Source of the DNA: Pseudomonas nunensis
Lineage (GTDB): Bacteria > Pseudomonadota > Gammaproteobacteria > Pseudomonadales > Pseudomonadaceae
Direction of reading: 5' to 3'
NCBI RefSeq assembly: GCF_024296925.1
Contig: NZ_CP101125.1
Location: forward strand, 2,606,501 to 2,670,500
DNA length: 64,000 nucleotides
Of this stretch, positions 29,811 to 38,215 are shown piece after piece; position 1 is the first letter of the stretch; each line of letters starts with the position of its first letter. A model generated the notes under the pieces. The model was not told the origin of the DNA. It ran no database searches and saw nothing but the letters and a program-made list of their open reading frames with translations. The position numbers and the translations under genes are program-made.

Positions 29811-32028
29811 CCTTGCTGTCGCCAAACCGGTCATCGATTAGCATCACCACGCCTTGATCCTGCTGAGTGCGGATCACCCGCCCGGCGGCCTGCACCACTT
29901 TCTGCACGCCGGGATACAGGTAGGTGTAGTCATAACCGGCGCCGAAGATAGCCGCCATGCGGTGTTTCATTTGCTCGTTGACCGGGTTCAGTTGTGCCAG
30001 CCCCAGGGTCGCAATGAAGGCGCCGATCAGCCGCGCGCCGGGCAAGTCGATGCCTTCGCCGAATGCTCCGCCCAGCACGGCGAAGCCAACGCCCTGACTG
30101 TGGGCGGTGAATTGGTCGAGAAAGTCCTGGCGCTGCCGTTCGGCCATGCCCCGCGATTGCGACCACAACGTGATGTGCGGATGCCGCTCGGCCAGCAACT
30201 GCGCGACTTGCTGCAAATAGTCGAAGCTGCTGAAAAAGGCCAGGTAGTTGCCGGGACGCTCTGTGAACTGCCGGGCAATCAGCTCGACAATCGGCTCAAG
30301 GGACGCTTGGCGGTGCACGAACCGGGTCGAGATCTGGCTGACAATGCTGACCTGCAACTGATCCGCGTGAAACGGCGATTCCACATCGATCCACACCGTA
30401 TTCGCCGGGGTGCCCAACAGATCGGCGTAGTAATGCCGGGGGCTCAAGGTCGCGGAAAACAGCACGGTACTGCGCGCCGCCGTCAGGCGTGGGCGGATGA
30501 ACCCGGCGGGCACCACGTTGCGCAGGCACAACTGCGACAAGTTGCGTTTGCGCTCGAGGTCGCGCTTGCTGATGTCGAACAGGAATTGCTCATCGAACAG
30601 CTCGGCCACCCGGCCAAACTGCAACATCTCGAAGTAGAAATTCTGTAAGGCGCTGTCCAGCCCTTGCGGGTGATCGTTGAGGTAGTCGCCAATGCTCGCG
30701 CTGCACGATGACAAGGCCTGGAGCAGTTTTTCCGGGGCCTTGTCATAGGCTTGATAGGGGCTGAGTTGCAGGTCATGCAACGCGTTCCACTCACGATTGA
30801 CCCGCTGCAAGGATTTCTTCAGCGGCTCGGGCGCGGTTTTGCGCACGGCGTTGAGGGTCGCCTGATCGAGGCTGGCGCTATACATCTGCCGGCCGCGCTC
30901 CACCAGATTGTGGGCTTCGTCTACCAACACCGCGACCCGCCAGTTGTTGGCCTGGGCCAGACCAAACAACAAGGCGCTGAAGTCGAAGTAATAGTTGTAG
31001 TCCGCGACCACCACGTCCGCCCAGCGCGCCATTTCCTGGCTCAGGTAATACGGGCAAACGTTGTGTGCCAGGGCGACGTCACGCAACGCGCTCTGGTTCA
31101 ACAGGCTCAATTGGCTGGCGGCCTGGCGCGCGGCGGGTAAGCGGTCGTAGAAGCCTTGGGCCAACGGGCAGGATTCGCCGTGGCAAGCCTTGTCCGGATG
31201 TTCGCAAGCCTTGTCCCGGGCGATCATTTCCAGAACCCGCAACGGCGGCGCATCGGCGCTGTCGAGGATCACCTGCGCCGCGTCCAGCGCCAGTTTGCGT
31301 CCCGGGGTTTTTGCCGTGAGGAAGAACACCTTGTCCAGTTGCTGCGGCGCCAGCGCCTTGAGCATCGGGAACAACGTGCCGACGGTCTTGCCGATCCCCG
31401 TCGGCGCTTGCGCCATCAGGCAACGACCGGTGCTGACCGCTTTGAACACGGATTCGGCCAGGTGTCGTTGCCCCGGACGAAACCCGGCATGCGGAAACTT
31501 CAATGCTTGAGCCGCCTGATTGCGGGCGTCGCGGTGAGCCATTTCCTGCTCGGCCCAATGCAGGAACATCTGGCAATGATGTTCGAAGAACGCCTCCAGT
31601 TCAGCGGCGCTGAACGCCTCGACCAGACAGGTTTCCTTTTCGCTGACGATGTCGAAATACACCAGCGCGAGGTTGATCTCGGCCAGTTGCAGCTTCTGGC
31701 ACATCAGCCAGCCGTAGACTTTGGCCTGGGCCCAGTGCAACTGGCGGTGGTTGGCCGGTTGTTTGCTCAGGTCGCCGCGATAGGTTTTGACTTCTTCCAG
31801 GCAGTTTTGCGTCGGGTCGTAGCCGTCCGCCCTGCCCCTGACTTTCAATGATTGATACAAGCCTTCCAGTGCCACTTCGCTCTGGTAGCTGTCGTTGCGG
31901 CGCGAGGCAACGGTGCGATGGCCGACGATGCCTTCCAGTGCGGTGGGTGACGGGGTAAAGCGCAGGTCCAGGTCGCCGACCTTGGCGGTGAATTCACACA
32001 ACGCCCGCACCGCGATGCTGTAGCTCAA
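29716..32028 (-). CDS. XPD/DinG-like superfamily 2 DNA helicase partner of FAN1
   Basis: This ~770-residue ATP-dependent 5'-3' helicase has Walker A in QAPTGIGKTVGTLFP and motif II in VLVDEAHNL. The [4Fe-4S] cysteines lie between them (KACEHPDKACHGESCPL and NVCPYYLS). The motif VI region reads YPGVQKVVQAAGRVIRTQQD. The N-terminus resembles a PD-(D/E)XK-like region (EVKTYRGDL near residue 90), suggesting a nuclease fold ahead of the helicase. The TTG at 32028 overlaps the fan1 stop as TTGA and is chosen because it gives the start (M)SYSIAVRALCEF; an ATG at 32046 is an alternative. The last ~22 residues past LLPSWW overlap the DJ-1 gene and look like an extension. Confidence 0.85.
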   Translation of the reverse strand: MSYSIAVRALCEFTAKVGDLDLRFTPSPTALEGIVGHRTVASRRNDSYQSEVALEGLYQSLKVRGRADGYDPTQNCLEEVKTYRGDLSKQPANHRQLHWAQAKVYGWLMCQKLQLAEINLALVYFDIVSEKETCLVEAFSAAELEAFFEHHCQMFLHWAEQEMAHRDARNQAAQALKFPHAGFRPGQRHLAESVFKAVSTGRCLMAQAPTGIGKTVGTLFPMLKALAPQQLDKVFFLTAKTPGRKLALDAAQVILDSADAPPLRVLEMIARDKACEHPDKACHGESCPLAQGFYDRLPAARQAASQLSLLNQSALRDVALAHNVCPYYLSQEMARWADVVVADYNYYFDFSALLFGLAQANNWRVAVLVDEAHNLVERGRQMYSASLDQATLNAVRKTAPEPLKKSLQRVNREWNALHDLQLSPYQAYDKAPEKLLQALSSCSASIGDYLNDHPQGLDSALQNFYFEMLQFGRVAELFDEQFLFDISKRDLERKRNLSQLCLRNVVPAGFIRPRLTAARSTVLFSATLSPRHYYADLLGTPANTVWIDVESPFHADQLQVSIVSQISTRFVHRQASLEPIVELIARQFTERPGNYLAFFSSFDYLQQVAQLLAERHPHITLWSQSRGMAERQRQDFLDQFTAHSQGVGFAVLGGAFGEGIDLPGARLIGAFIATLGLAQLNPVNEQMKHRMAAIFGAGYDYTYLYPGVQKVVQAAGRVIRTQQDQGVVMLIDDRFGDSKVKQLLPSWWSVRSASAAIQRQSDDSRLASER

Positions 32029-33692
32029 GCGCTCTGCTCCGCCCATTGCACATAGCAGACAGCAATCGGCATCTGGTGTTCGTGGCAGAACTCCAGCCAG
32101 CGCAGTTGATTGTCTTGCAGGCGGTCGCCGGGGCCTTTGACTTCGATCATGCGGTAGGTCTTGTCCTGCGGCCAGAACTGGATCAGGTCCGGCATGCCGG
32201 CTCGATTGGCCTTGATGTCGAGCAACAGGCGATTGAACCAGTGTTTGAGGTGTTCGGCCGGCAGGCAGTCCAGCGCCTGATCGAGCAGTTCTTCGCTCAA
32301 CGCGCCCCAGAACACGAACGGCGACTGCACGCCCCACTTGGCCAGGTAACGCTCGCGGATGGTCTGGCGATAGCGCCCGTCATTCAGTTCGGCGAGGCAG
32401 GCCTGGAACAACTCGGCGCGTCGCTGGTGGAAGTCTTCATTATGTAAATCCACCGGCCCGCGCTGGAACGGGTGGAAAAACGCCCCCGGCAACGGCGCGA
32501 AAATCGCCGGCCAGCAGAGCAAGCCGAACAGCGAATTGATCAGGCTGTTCTCGACGTAGTGCACCGGCGCCGCATCTTCAGCCAGGTGCGCCTGCACGTA
32601 ATACTCCACCGACAGCGCCAGATCGGTGCGGGGCAGTTGCAAGTCCAGGCGTTCCATGGCCCGAGGGGCTGCGCGCTTCATTGGCGGCCCGCCCAGTTTG
32701 CGCCGCAGCCTTGGCAGCACTCGCAACAACTTCTGCTGTTCGGTGGCGCTTTCTGGTGACTGCTCGGCGAAAGACGCCAGATCCAGCGCCAACGCGTATT
32801 CACCGCAACGTTCCAGCACCCGGATCAGCCGCAATCGCGCGCCGGGATAGGCGCATTCACGGTAGATGCCCAGGGCATTGGCGAAATCGGCGATACGTTC
32901 GCAGTACTGACCGATCTGGAACAACAACTTGCCCCGACGCCGTTGCAACCAGGGATTGTTCAGCACCAATGCGTTGATCTGCTCGACAACCTCCGCCACC
33001 GCTTCACCGGCCTCGAACCGCTGCTGACACTCGTGCAGGAACACGCAGGCGTCCACGTCTTCACGGCTGCGCAAGCCTCGGGATTCGGCGCAGAACTCGA
33101 CTTTTTCATAGGTGTAGATGCCGAGGTCAGCCAACACGAACTCCGACCAGTCCTGGTAAAGATTGCCGAAGAACATCAGCCGCAACCGGTCGCACAAACC
33201 CATGATGGTCAGGCTGAACAAGCGGTCATCCAGTGTCGGGCACCACTGCTGGAAGCTGCGGGACTCGGGAAACTGCTCGCTCAACAGCTGCAGCCAATCG
33301 GTCTTTTTGCCCTTGGGCTGGTCGATGGCATGGCCCAGGCATTGCAGAATCTCGGCCTTGAGCAATACGTCGAACACGTCCTCTATAAACAGTGGCGATT
33401 GCTCATCGATCCAGCCCAGTTCCAACAGCGGAGCGGCAGCGTTGGCGATATCGCCGATCTCGACGTAATGCAACTTGCCGGCCCGAAAATGCAGGCCCTT
33501 GCGCATCACCATCCGCACCAGCAATGCCCGGGATTCACGCGGCAACCGGTTGAACTCCGCCATGAAATGCTGCTCTTGCGGGCTCAACACATCGGCATAG
33601 CGATGCTCAAGCCAATCAAGCACTTGCATGAAGTTGTTCAAGTAATAGAACGGATCGTCGAGCGGATTTGCAGTCACAGGAAAAAGGGCCAT
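32025..33692 (-). CDS. FAN1-type structure-specific nuclease (VRR-NUC)
   Basis: This 555-residue homologue of Pseudomonas FAN1 cuts flap and interstrand-crosslinked DNA. The N-terminal SAP-like region (DPFYYLNNFMQVLDWLEHRY onward) and helical TPR-like middle lead to the C-terminal VRR-NUC domain. That domain's PD-(D/E)XK core reads GMPDLIQFWP, then YRMIEVKGPGDRLQDNQ, giving Asp, Glu and Lys. Length agrees with the P. aeruginosa enzyme. It overlaps the helicase gene, so both proteins are probably made together for crosslink or branched-DNA repair (inference). The start codon lacks a strong RBS and could be slightly downstream. Confidence 0.9.
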   Translation of the reverse strand: MALFPVTANPLDDPFYYLNNFMQVLDWLEHRYADVLSPQEQHFMAEFNRLPRESRALLVRMVMRKGLHFRAGKLHYVEIGDIANAAAPLLELGWIDEQSPLFIEDVFDVLLKAEILQCLGHAIDQPKGKKTDWLQLLSEQFPESRSFQQWCPTLDDRLFSLTIMGLCDRLRLMFFGNLYQDWSEFVLADLGIYTYEKVEFCAESRGLRSREDVDACVFLHECQQRFEAGEAVAEVVEQINALVLNNPWLQRRRGKLLFQIGQYCERIADFANALGIYRECAYPGARLRLIRVLERCGEYALALDLASFAEQSPESATEQQKLLRVLPRLRRKLGGPPMKRAAPRAMERLDLQLPRTDLALSVEYYVQAHLAEDAAPVHYVENSLINSLFGLLCWPAIFAPLPGAFFHPFQRGPVDLHNEDFHQRRAELFQACLAELNDGRYRQTIRERYLAKWGVQSPFVFWGALSEELLDQALDCLPAEHLKHWFNRLLLDIKANRAGMPDLIQFWPQDKTYRMIEVKGPGDRLQDNQLRWLEFCHEHQMPIAVCYVQWAEQSA

Positions 33693-33796
33693 GGCGAGCG
33701 AGTACTGGTTATGCGTACAGATACCAGCTACAGCCGGTGCGAGGCAATCGGAAAAGGATGGGCGGCGCGGTTAAAACATCAACTGCCGCCGGCTTT

Positions 33797-34131
33797 GTAG
33801 CAGCTGTCGAGGTACGAGGCTGCGTTCGCTCGTAGCAGCTGTCGAGGCACGAGGCTGAGTTCGCTCGTAGCAGCTGTCGAGGCACGAGGCTGCGTTCGCT
33901 CGTAGCAGCTGTCGAGGCACGAGGCTGCGTTCGCTCGTAGCAGCTGTCGAGGTACGAGGCTGCGTTCGGCTGCGAAGCAGTCGCCAAACCTGACCACGCG
34001 GTCTGCCTGAAACACCACATAGCCTGATTTCACGACGGCTTCGCCGCCGAACGCAGCCTCGTGCCTCGACAGCTGCTACGAGCGAACGTAGCCTCCTACG
34101 AGCCGTGCGCAGGTTTCGACAGCTGCTACAG
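33797..34131. repeat. 35-bp direct repeats (x5) of a REP half plus inverted copy
   Basis: GTAGCAGCTGTCGAGGYACGAGGCTGMGTTCGCTC-like 35-bp units start at 33797, 33832, 33867, 33902 and 33937 with no spacers. The fifth continues into a normal GTAGCAGC-family element, and an inverted copy ends near 34079; more partial copies follow to 34131. The gap between fan1 and the lipoprotein gene (33693-34291) otherwise holds only promoter-sized sequence. Confidence 0.95.
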
Positions 34132-34291
34132 GGTGCCTTACGGTTTAGATGACTGACATCTGGCGGCGCGGCTAATCGTGGATTTTTCAGGTGACCATCG
34201 AACTTTCTGCCGATCCACGGCACCAACCGCCATAGAGCGACAGTGATGACAGAAACCGTCACACTGATTTTTTGAGCATCATGGAGGTGTT

Positions 34292-34516
34292 ATGAATATC
34301 AAGACCCTGGGCCTGCCCCTGGCCGTTGCAGCCTTTCTGGCCTTGGCCGGTTGCTCCACGCCAACCGTGGTGACCCTGCAGAACGGCACCCAGTATTTGA
34401 CCAAGGACATGCCGAAAACCAAGACCAAGGACGGGTTCTATGAATTCGAAGATATCTCCGGGGCGAAAGTGAAGGTCAATGCCAATGATGTGGCGACGGT
34501 TCGTAAAGAGGACTGA
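34292..34516 (+). CDS. YgdI/YgdR-type small lipoprotein (DUF903)
   Basis: This 74-residue precursor has a lipobox (ALAGC, Cys21) after a hydrophobic signal. The mature domain is TVVTLQNGTQYLTKDMPKTK to DDVATVRKED-like, the small SH3-like beta fold of the family. It is probably outer-membrane anchored, since the residue after Cys is Ser. A strong GGAGGT lies 5 nt before the start. The function of the family is unknown. Confidence 0.92.
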   Translation: MNIKTLGLPLAVAAFLALAGCSTPTVVTLQNGTQYLTKDMPKTKTKDGFYEFEDISGAKVKVNANDVATVRKED

Positions 34517-34532
34517 GACCGCGTTATCGTTC

Positions 34533-34626
34533 TTCGCGGGCAAGCCTCGCTCCTACATTGGATCGGCGTCGTGCACAAAATGTGTGACCGGTGCGGTCCA
34601 CTGTAGGAGCGAGGCTTGCCTGCGAA
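34533..34626. repeat. REPIN, TGTAGGAGCGAGGCTTGCCCGCGAA variant
   Basis: Inverted pair beginning TTCGCGGGCAAGCCTCGC at 34533, with the complementary TGTAGGAGCGAGGCTTGCC ending at 34626, 16 bp after the lipoprotein stop. A close copy with the same inner spacer (gtgcacaaaa) lies at 35180-35273. Confidence 0.9.
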
Positions 34627-34651
34627 GAGGCCCGTCAAATCAGCACAAAAA

Positions 34652-35017
34652 TCAAGGCATCCCCGGAACACTGGTATCGCAGACAACATAGCGATCACCG
34701 CGCTTGATCATCTCCGCCCGCAGCTTCTGGCACCGGTCATATTCCTGCTGCACCGAATTATCGATGCTGATATTGCCGGTCACTGGCGGCTTGTTCCCGT
34801 CACCGATCCGGATCGTCGCCCAAGGCTGCTCCGGCTCGATATGAAAGCGGCTTTTCGCTTCGACAGGTTCTTTGGTTTGGATCGCTGCCGGTTTCGGCAA
34901 CTCATCTGGCGTCAGGCCATAACGGCTCAAAATCGAGCTGTGAGGCAGTTCTGCAGCGGCGTTCGCCGATAACACGGCCAAAGCCAACCCCAAGACATAC
35001 CCCTTGCTGTTACTCAC
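34652..35017 (-). CDS. Hypothetical secreted protein (121 aa)
   Basis: A signal peptide (GYVLGLALAVLSANAAA) is followed by a small hydrophilic domain with two cysteines (YDRCQKL and YVVCDTSV), which could form a disulfide in the periplasm. No known domain is recognised. It is convergent with the lipoprotein gene and lies between two REPINs. Confidence 0.7.
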   Translation of the reverse strand: MSNSKGYVLGLALAVLSANAAAELPHSSILSRYGLTPDELPKPAAIQTKEPVEAKSRFHIEPEQPWATIRIGDGNKPPVTGNISIDNSVQQEYDRCQKLRAEMIKRGDRYVVCDTSVPGMP

Positions 35018-35179
35018 GTTGCTGAATCTCCTGTACTCAATGGCGGCATACCGCTGTGCGTTTAGACATAACGCAGCAGTGGGCGGATGCTTTAGTGCCG
35101 ATTCCTGTTGGTGCAGGTGTTTGAGTCCAGGAATGGCCGATGAGTCACGGTGGCAGGCAGGTTTATCGCGTTATCGTTA

Positions 35180-35273
35180 TTCGCGGGCAAGCCTTGCTCC
35201 CACAGGGGATCTGCGTCGTGCACAAAATATGCGACCGACGCGATTCCTTGTAGGAGCGAGGCTTGCCCGCGAA
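35180..35273. repeat. REPIN adjoining a displaced lipase gene end
   Basis: Inverted pair with the same spacer as 34533-34626. From 35249 onward the sequence is nearly identical to 39239 onward, where the palindrome adjoins the real lipA stop codon. Promoter-sized sequence without features fills 35018-35179. Confidence 0.9.
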
Positions 35274-35282
35274 GGGTCCCTA

Positions 35283-35331
35283 TCAGGCGATGACGATCCC
35301 GGAGCCAGACAAACTTTCCCCCACCAACGTC
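35283..35331 (-). pseudogene. Duplicated 3' end of the family I.3 lipase gene
   Basis: These 49 nt correspond to the stop and last ~18 codons of the lipase at 39273-41126 (tcaggcgatgacgat, then ggagccagacaaac), with a ~9-nt deletion and two substitutions. Homology stops abruptly at 35331. It is a direct repeat of the lipA end about 3.99 kb away, not an expressed gene. Confidence 0.85.
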
Positions 35332-35372
35332 CATCGTCTGCCCGGCTGACCACTGATCCGAAAACATCTCCA

Positions 35373-35391
35373 ACCTGTAATTTCTGACAGT
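35373..35391. promoter_or_regulatory. acctgt-N5-ctgacagt element upstream of the 760-aa protein gene
   Basis: The 19-mer shares both outer halves with the palindrome at 11680-11698 and lies 67 bp before a start codon, a similar distance. It may be a shared operator; the middle bases differ, so the symmetry here is imperfect. Confidence 0.4.
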
Positions 35392-35458
35392 AGCTAACCC
35401 CCTCCAGCCGAGGTTTGATCACTCCAGCCCTTCTCTGATTGCGCAAGGAGTCCACATC

Positions 35459-37741
35459 ATGCCAACCACCCCCTCTTCCGATGACACCGTCCTGGTGCTC
35501 TACCCGCCCAGAATGCCCGGCGCCACCACACCGGTAATCGGTGCTCATTACGGCGTGCCAAAGCGCATTTATGACCTGGAGCCAATGGGCGCCAAAGTGG
35601 AGGTCAATCCTTATCCGGATCAGGAAGCGGGCGACACGGTGTTCCTCAACCTGGACGAGTACAACGGCATCGACAGCAGGCAGACGCAGTCCGACTCCGA
35701 CACCGTCGCGCTCTACATCCCCAAGAATATGTTGAAGCAGGACACCCTCCATAAGCTCTCCTACTCCGTGGTGCGCGGCAGCCAGAACCGAGGTACCTCG
35801 GAGCCGCCGCTGGAGTTGCTCTACAACCTCATCCGCCCCGGCAATCAGGACCGCGCTCCCGGCCCAGGTGAAAACGATGGCCACTCCGAGCTGGAGTTGT
35901 TGCTGCCGGATGAGATCAAGAACGGCGTCGGCCCGGACTTCCCGGTGGCCGGTGTGCCGGTCTGCGTTTCCTACCCGTTTTGCCGCGCCTACGATCGGAT
36001 TCGCCTGAACCTCAACGGGCATGATGTCTACCACACCGTCACCCCGCTGGAGGCACCACTGCCGGGTTCGGCCACGCCGGTGAAGGTGTGCTTTACCGTG
36101 ACGCGCGCGGACCTGGCCGCAGGCGGCGATCACCCCCAATTCAACATTTCCTACACCCTCACCGACCAGTGTGGGAATGGTCCTGATCCCGACGCGCCGT
36201 GGTCGGCGTCACAGGTGGTGGATGTGGATTTGGCCGGACGCCAACTCGTGGCCCCGGACCTGGCCGAAGACCCGGATGACCCGAGCGATGACCCGGCGAC
36301 CATTGACCTGATCAAACTAGGGACAAAAGACCTGACGGTATCGGTGCAAACCTTTGCACCGGTGTGGCAGGTCAACGATCGTATTCGCGTGGCCTACACC
36401 GCCACACCGCCCACCGGTCCGGTGGCGGATCAACTGATCACCGCCGACGTTACCCGTGTGCCCTTCACCTACAAACTGATGGTGGATAACGCCAAGGTGT
36501 TGCCCAACAGCGTGGTGCGGGCCCGGTATGAGTTGGTTCGCAACAATGTGGTGATAGCCACTTCCCGCATCGCGACCGCCCGAGTTATCGGCGGCGGTGC
36601 CGTCGAGTTGAGACCGCCGTTTCTGGTGGGGGCTACCAACCCGATTGACGTGCTGGCGTATCCGGATGGTGTGACGGTGCGGGTCGAACACCTGACCGCC
36701 GAGAGTGGTGACAAGGCGCATCTGGTCGAGGTCAGTCCCCTGCCCGACACCCCGGCCTTTCCAAGTCCGGTACTGAACGCCAATCATCGCGCCAACTTCA
36801 ACTTGAGCCCGGCGTTCCTGGCGGCGCGGCAGGGTAAGAACATTGAGTTGAAATGGGAGTTGATTCGTAATGGAGCGAAAGTGGCGGAATCGCCGGTGTT
36901 GGCACTGACGGTGAACCGGATTGTGGATGGGGATACACGGTTGCCGACGCCAACCATTACTGCCGTGACCGATGGCGTAACCCTGGATCTGACCAGTTTC
37001 ACGGGCGACACCAGCGCACTGCTCCAGGCTTGGCTGGGGATTGCCGTCGGACAACCGTTTTGGCTGCGGTGCGAAGGCACAACTAGCAGTGGCGCCCTGG
37101 TAACGCTGCGAATCCATCAAGGGACGGCCATTGGTACCACCGGTGACCAGAGCGGTGACGTGACGCGGGCGTTTCTGGGCCAGTTGGGGAATGGCACGCA
37201 GATCACTGTGTTTGCGGCGGTGAATTTTGATGGGGTGGCGAATGAGGCAACGGCGGTTAGGTTTCGGGTACGGGATTATACCGTCAAATCGGTTCCCATA
37301 TTTTGGGAAGAAAATTTTAACGCTCAACCAACTCGCAGTATCTCTGCCGGGCAGAGTATTTCTCTTGATAGTATGACCATAACCTTAATTAGCGGCGCCG
37401 GCACCTCTGGTATTCATACATTCTCAACCCCAGTTCCAGGAATGCTCAACGGCCCTGCAATCGTCACAAATAACGGAACCGAAACCGGCCAACAACAAAT
37501 CAGACTGAGTCTCAAATCAAACTGTTCTCGGGTAAGATTTGCCTATACCTACCAACTCAAAGCAGCCGAAGTAATTTTCTTGGATGGGGCAGGCAGGATC
37601 GACCAGCGAGACTTACCTGCAGACCCGTCAAACGGTCATAAATGGGTCGACTTTTCCGCACCCTCCGGAAGACAAATATCAACTATTGATATCATCTCCA
37701 GAGATTGGTCATATCTCGATTTCTTTCAGTTCTGGAGCTAA
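35459..37741 (+). CDS. Modular Ig-like repeat protein with AT-richer C-terminal domain (760 aa)
   Basis: A large acidic protein without a signal peptide or membrane segment starts at ATG 35459 behind CAAGGAG. It reads as about five beta-sandwich modules of 110-120 residues. Each has a strand like VEVNPYPDQ, VCVSYPFCR, VSVQTFAPVW, DVLAYPDG or ITAVTDGVTL, followed by a GD-I-RV or GQPFWLR strand. This fits Ig-like repeat proteins common in Pseudomonas. From about residue 607 (nt 37280) a new C-terminal domain begins (FWEENFNAQPT to SYLDFFQFWS). Its DNA is much more AT-rich and has different codon use, and the domain resembles a carbohydrate-binding jelly roll. Secretion route and function are unknown. 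Confidence 0.75.
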   Translation: MPTTPSSDDTVLVLYPPRMPGATTPVIGAHYGVPKRIYDLEPMGAKVEVNPYPDQEAGDTVFLNLDEYNGIDSRQTQSDSDTVALYIPKNMLKQDTLHKLSYSVVRGSQNRGTSEPPLELLYNLIRPGNQDRAPGPGENDGHSELELLLPDEIKNGVGPDFPVAGVPVCVSYPFCRAYDRIRLNLNGHDVYHTVTPLEAPLPGSATPVKVCFTVTRADLAAGGDHPQFNISYTLTDQCGNGPDPDAPWSASQVVDVDLAGRQLVAPDLAEDPDDPSDDPATIDLIKLGTKDLTVSVQTFAPVWQVNDRIRVAYTATPPTGPVADQLITADVTRVPFTYKLMVDNAKVLPNSVVRARYELVRNNVVIATSRIATARVIGGGAVELRPPFLVGATNPIDVLAYPDGVTVRVEHLTAESGDKAHLVEVSPLPDTPAFPSPVLNANHRANFNLSPAFLAARQGKNIELKWELIRNGAKVAESPVLALTVNRIVDGDTRLPTPTITAVTDGVTLDLTSFTGDTSALLQAWLGIAVGQPFWLRCEGTTSSGALVTLRIHQGTAIGTTGDQSGDVTRAFLGQLGNGTQITVFAAVNFDGVANEATAVRFRVRDYTVKSVPIFWEENFNAQPTRSISAGQSISLDSMTITLISGAGTSGIHTFSTPVPGMLNGPAIVTNNGTETGQQQIRLSLKSNCSRVRFAYTYQLKAAEVIFLDGAGRIDQRDLPADPSNGHKWVDFSAPSGRQISTIDIISRDWSYLDFFQFWS

Positions 37742-37791
37742 ATAAAGAGAGAAAAAGAAACGCACTTATTTAACGGCCCGCCCATAAGTTT

Positions 37792-37880
37792 GGTAGGAGT
37801 TGCCGAAGGCTGCGATCTTTTGATCTCTGATTTTTAAAGGCAGGATCATCAAAAGATGGCAGCCTTCGGCAGCTCCTACG
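37792..37880. repeat. Long imperfect palindrome (about 32-bp arms)
   Basis: The arm 37793-37824 (gtaggagttgccgaaggctg onward to cttttgat) pairs with 37847-37879 with one bulge and few mismatches, across a 22-nt loop. It starts about 50 bp after the stop of the 760-residue protein and probably ends or protects its mRNA. No T-run follows. Core sequences recur in the terminator at 25451. Confidence 0.85.
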
Positions 37881-37979
37881 GGATCGGGGTCAGGCCTGGA
37901 AAACGCCTACAGGAGAAGCAGCTGTTTCGGGCGTTGCTTTGGTTGACTGCCCTGCCCTCACTCCCTATCCTCACGCCCG

Positions 37980-38152
37980 TCACGACTCATTCGTGATCGG
38001 GTTTGACGGCCTGGACTTCCTTACTACGCGCATAGCCTTTCTCTGCTCGTGCACTTCTGTGCCCGCTCATTGCATATGGTGACTGTGCGTGGGGCATCTT
38101 CGGATGCGCCGGGTTAGTGAGGACCGGTCCGTCAACCTGCGCACAGTTGCCA
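37980..38152 (+). ncRNA. Candidate structured RNA leader upstream of DUF3077-like pair
   Basis: A 13-bp helix pairs 38077-38089 (tggtgactgtgcg) with 38140-38152. It contains two adjacent G-U pairs that would be A-C mismatches in the opposite strand, so the structure favours plus-strand RNA. Inside it sits GCATC-TTCG-GATGC (38094-38107), a C(UUCG)G tetraloop hairpin, and the self-complementary GGACCGGTCC (38121-38130). A small hairpin tcacga-ctcat-tcgtga lies at 37980-37996. The fold ends 63 nt before the next start codon. I cannot match it to a known family. An 84-codon antisense frame also spans the region. Confidence 0.5.
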
Positions 38153-38215
38153 CCCAATTCGTTTGACGGCGATTTCGTGGCAGCTCTTTTTGAACCAAAA
38201 GGAGTTACCTCACTT

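Noticed and set aside
33797..33971. Regular 35-bp direct repeats resembling a CRISPR array
   Set aside because: The units are head-to-tail with no spacers, match the local REP family and have no cas genes nearby.
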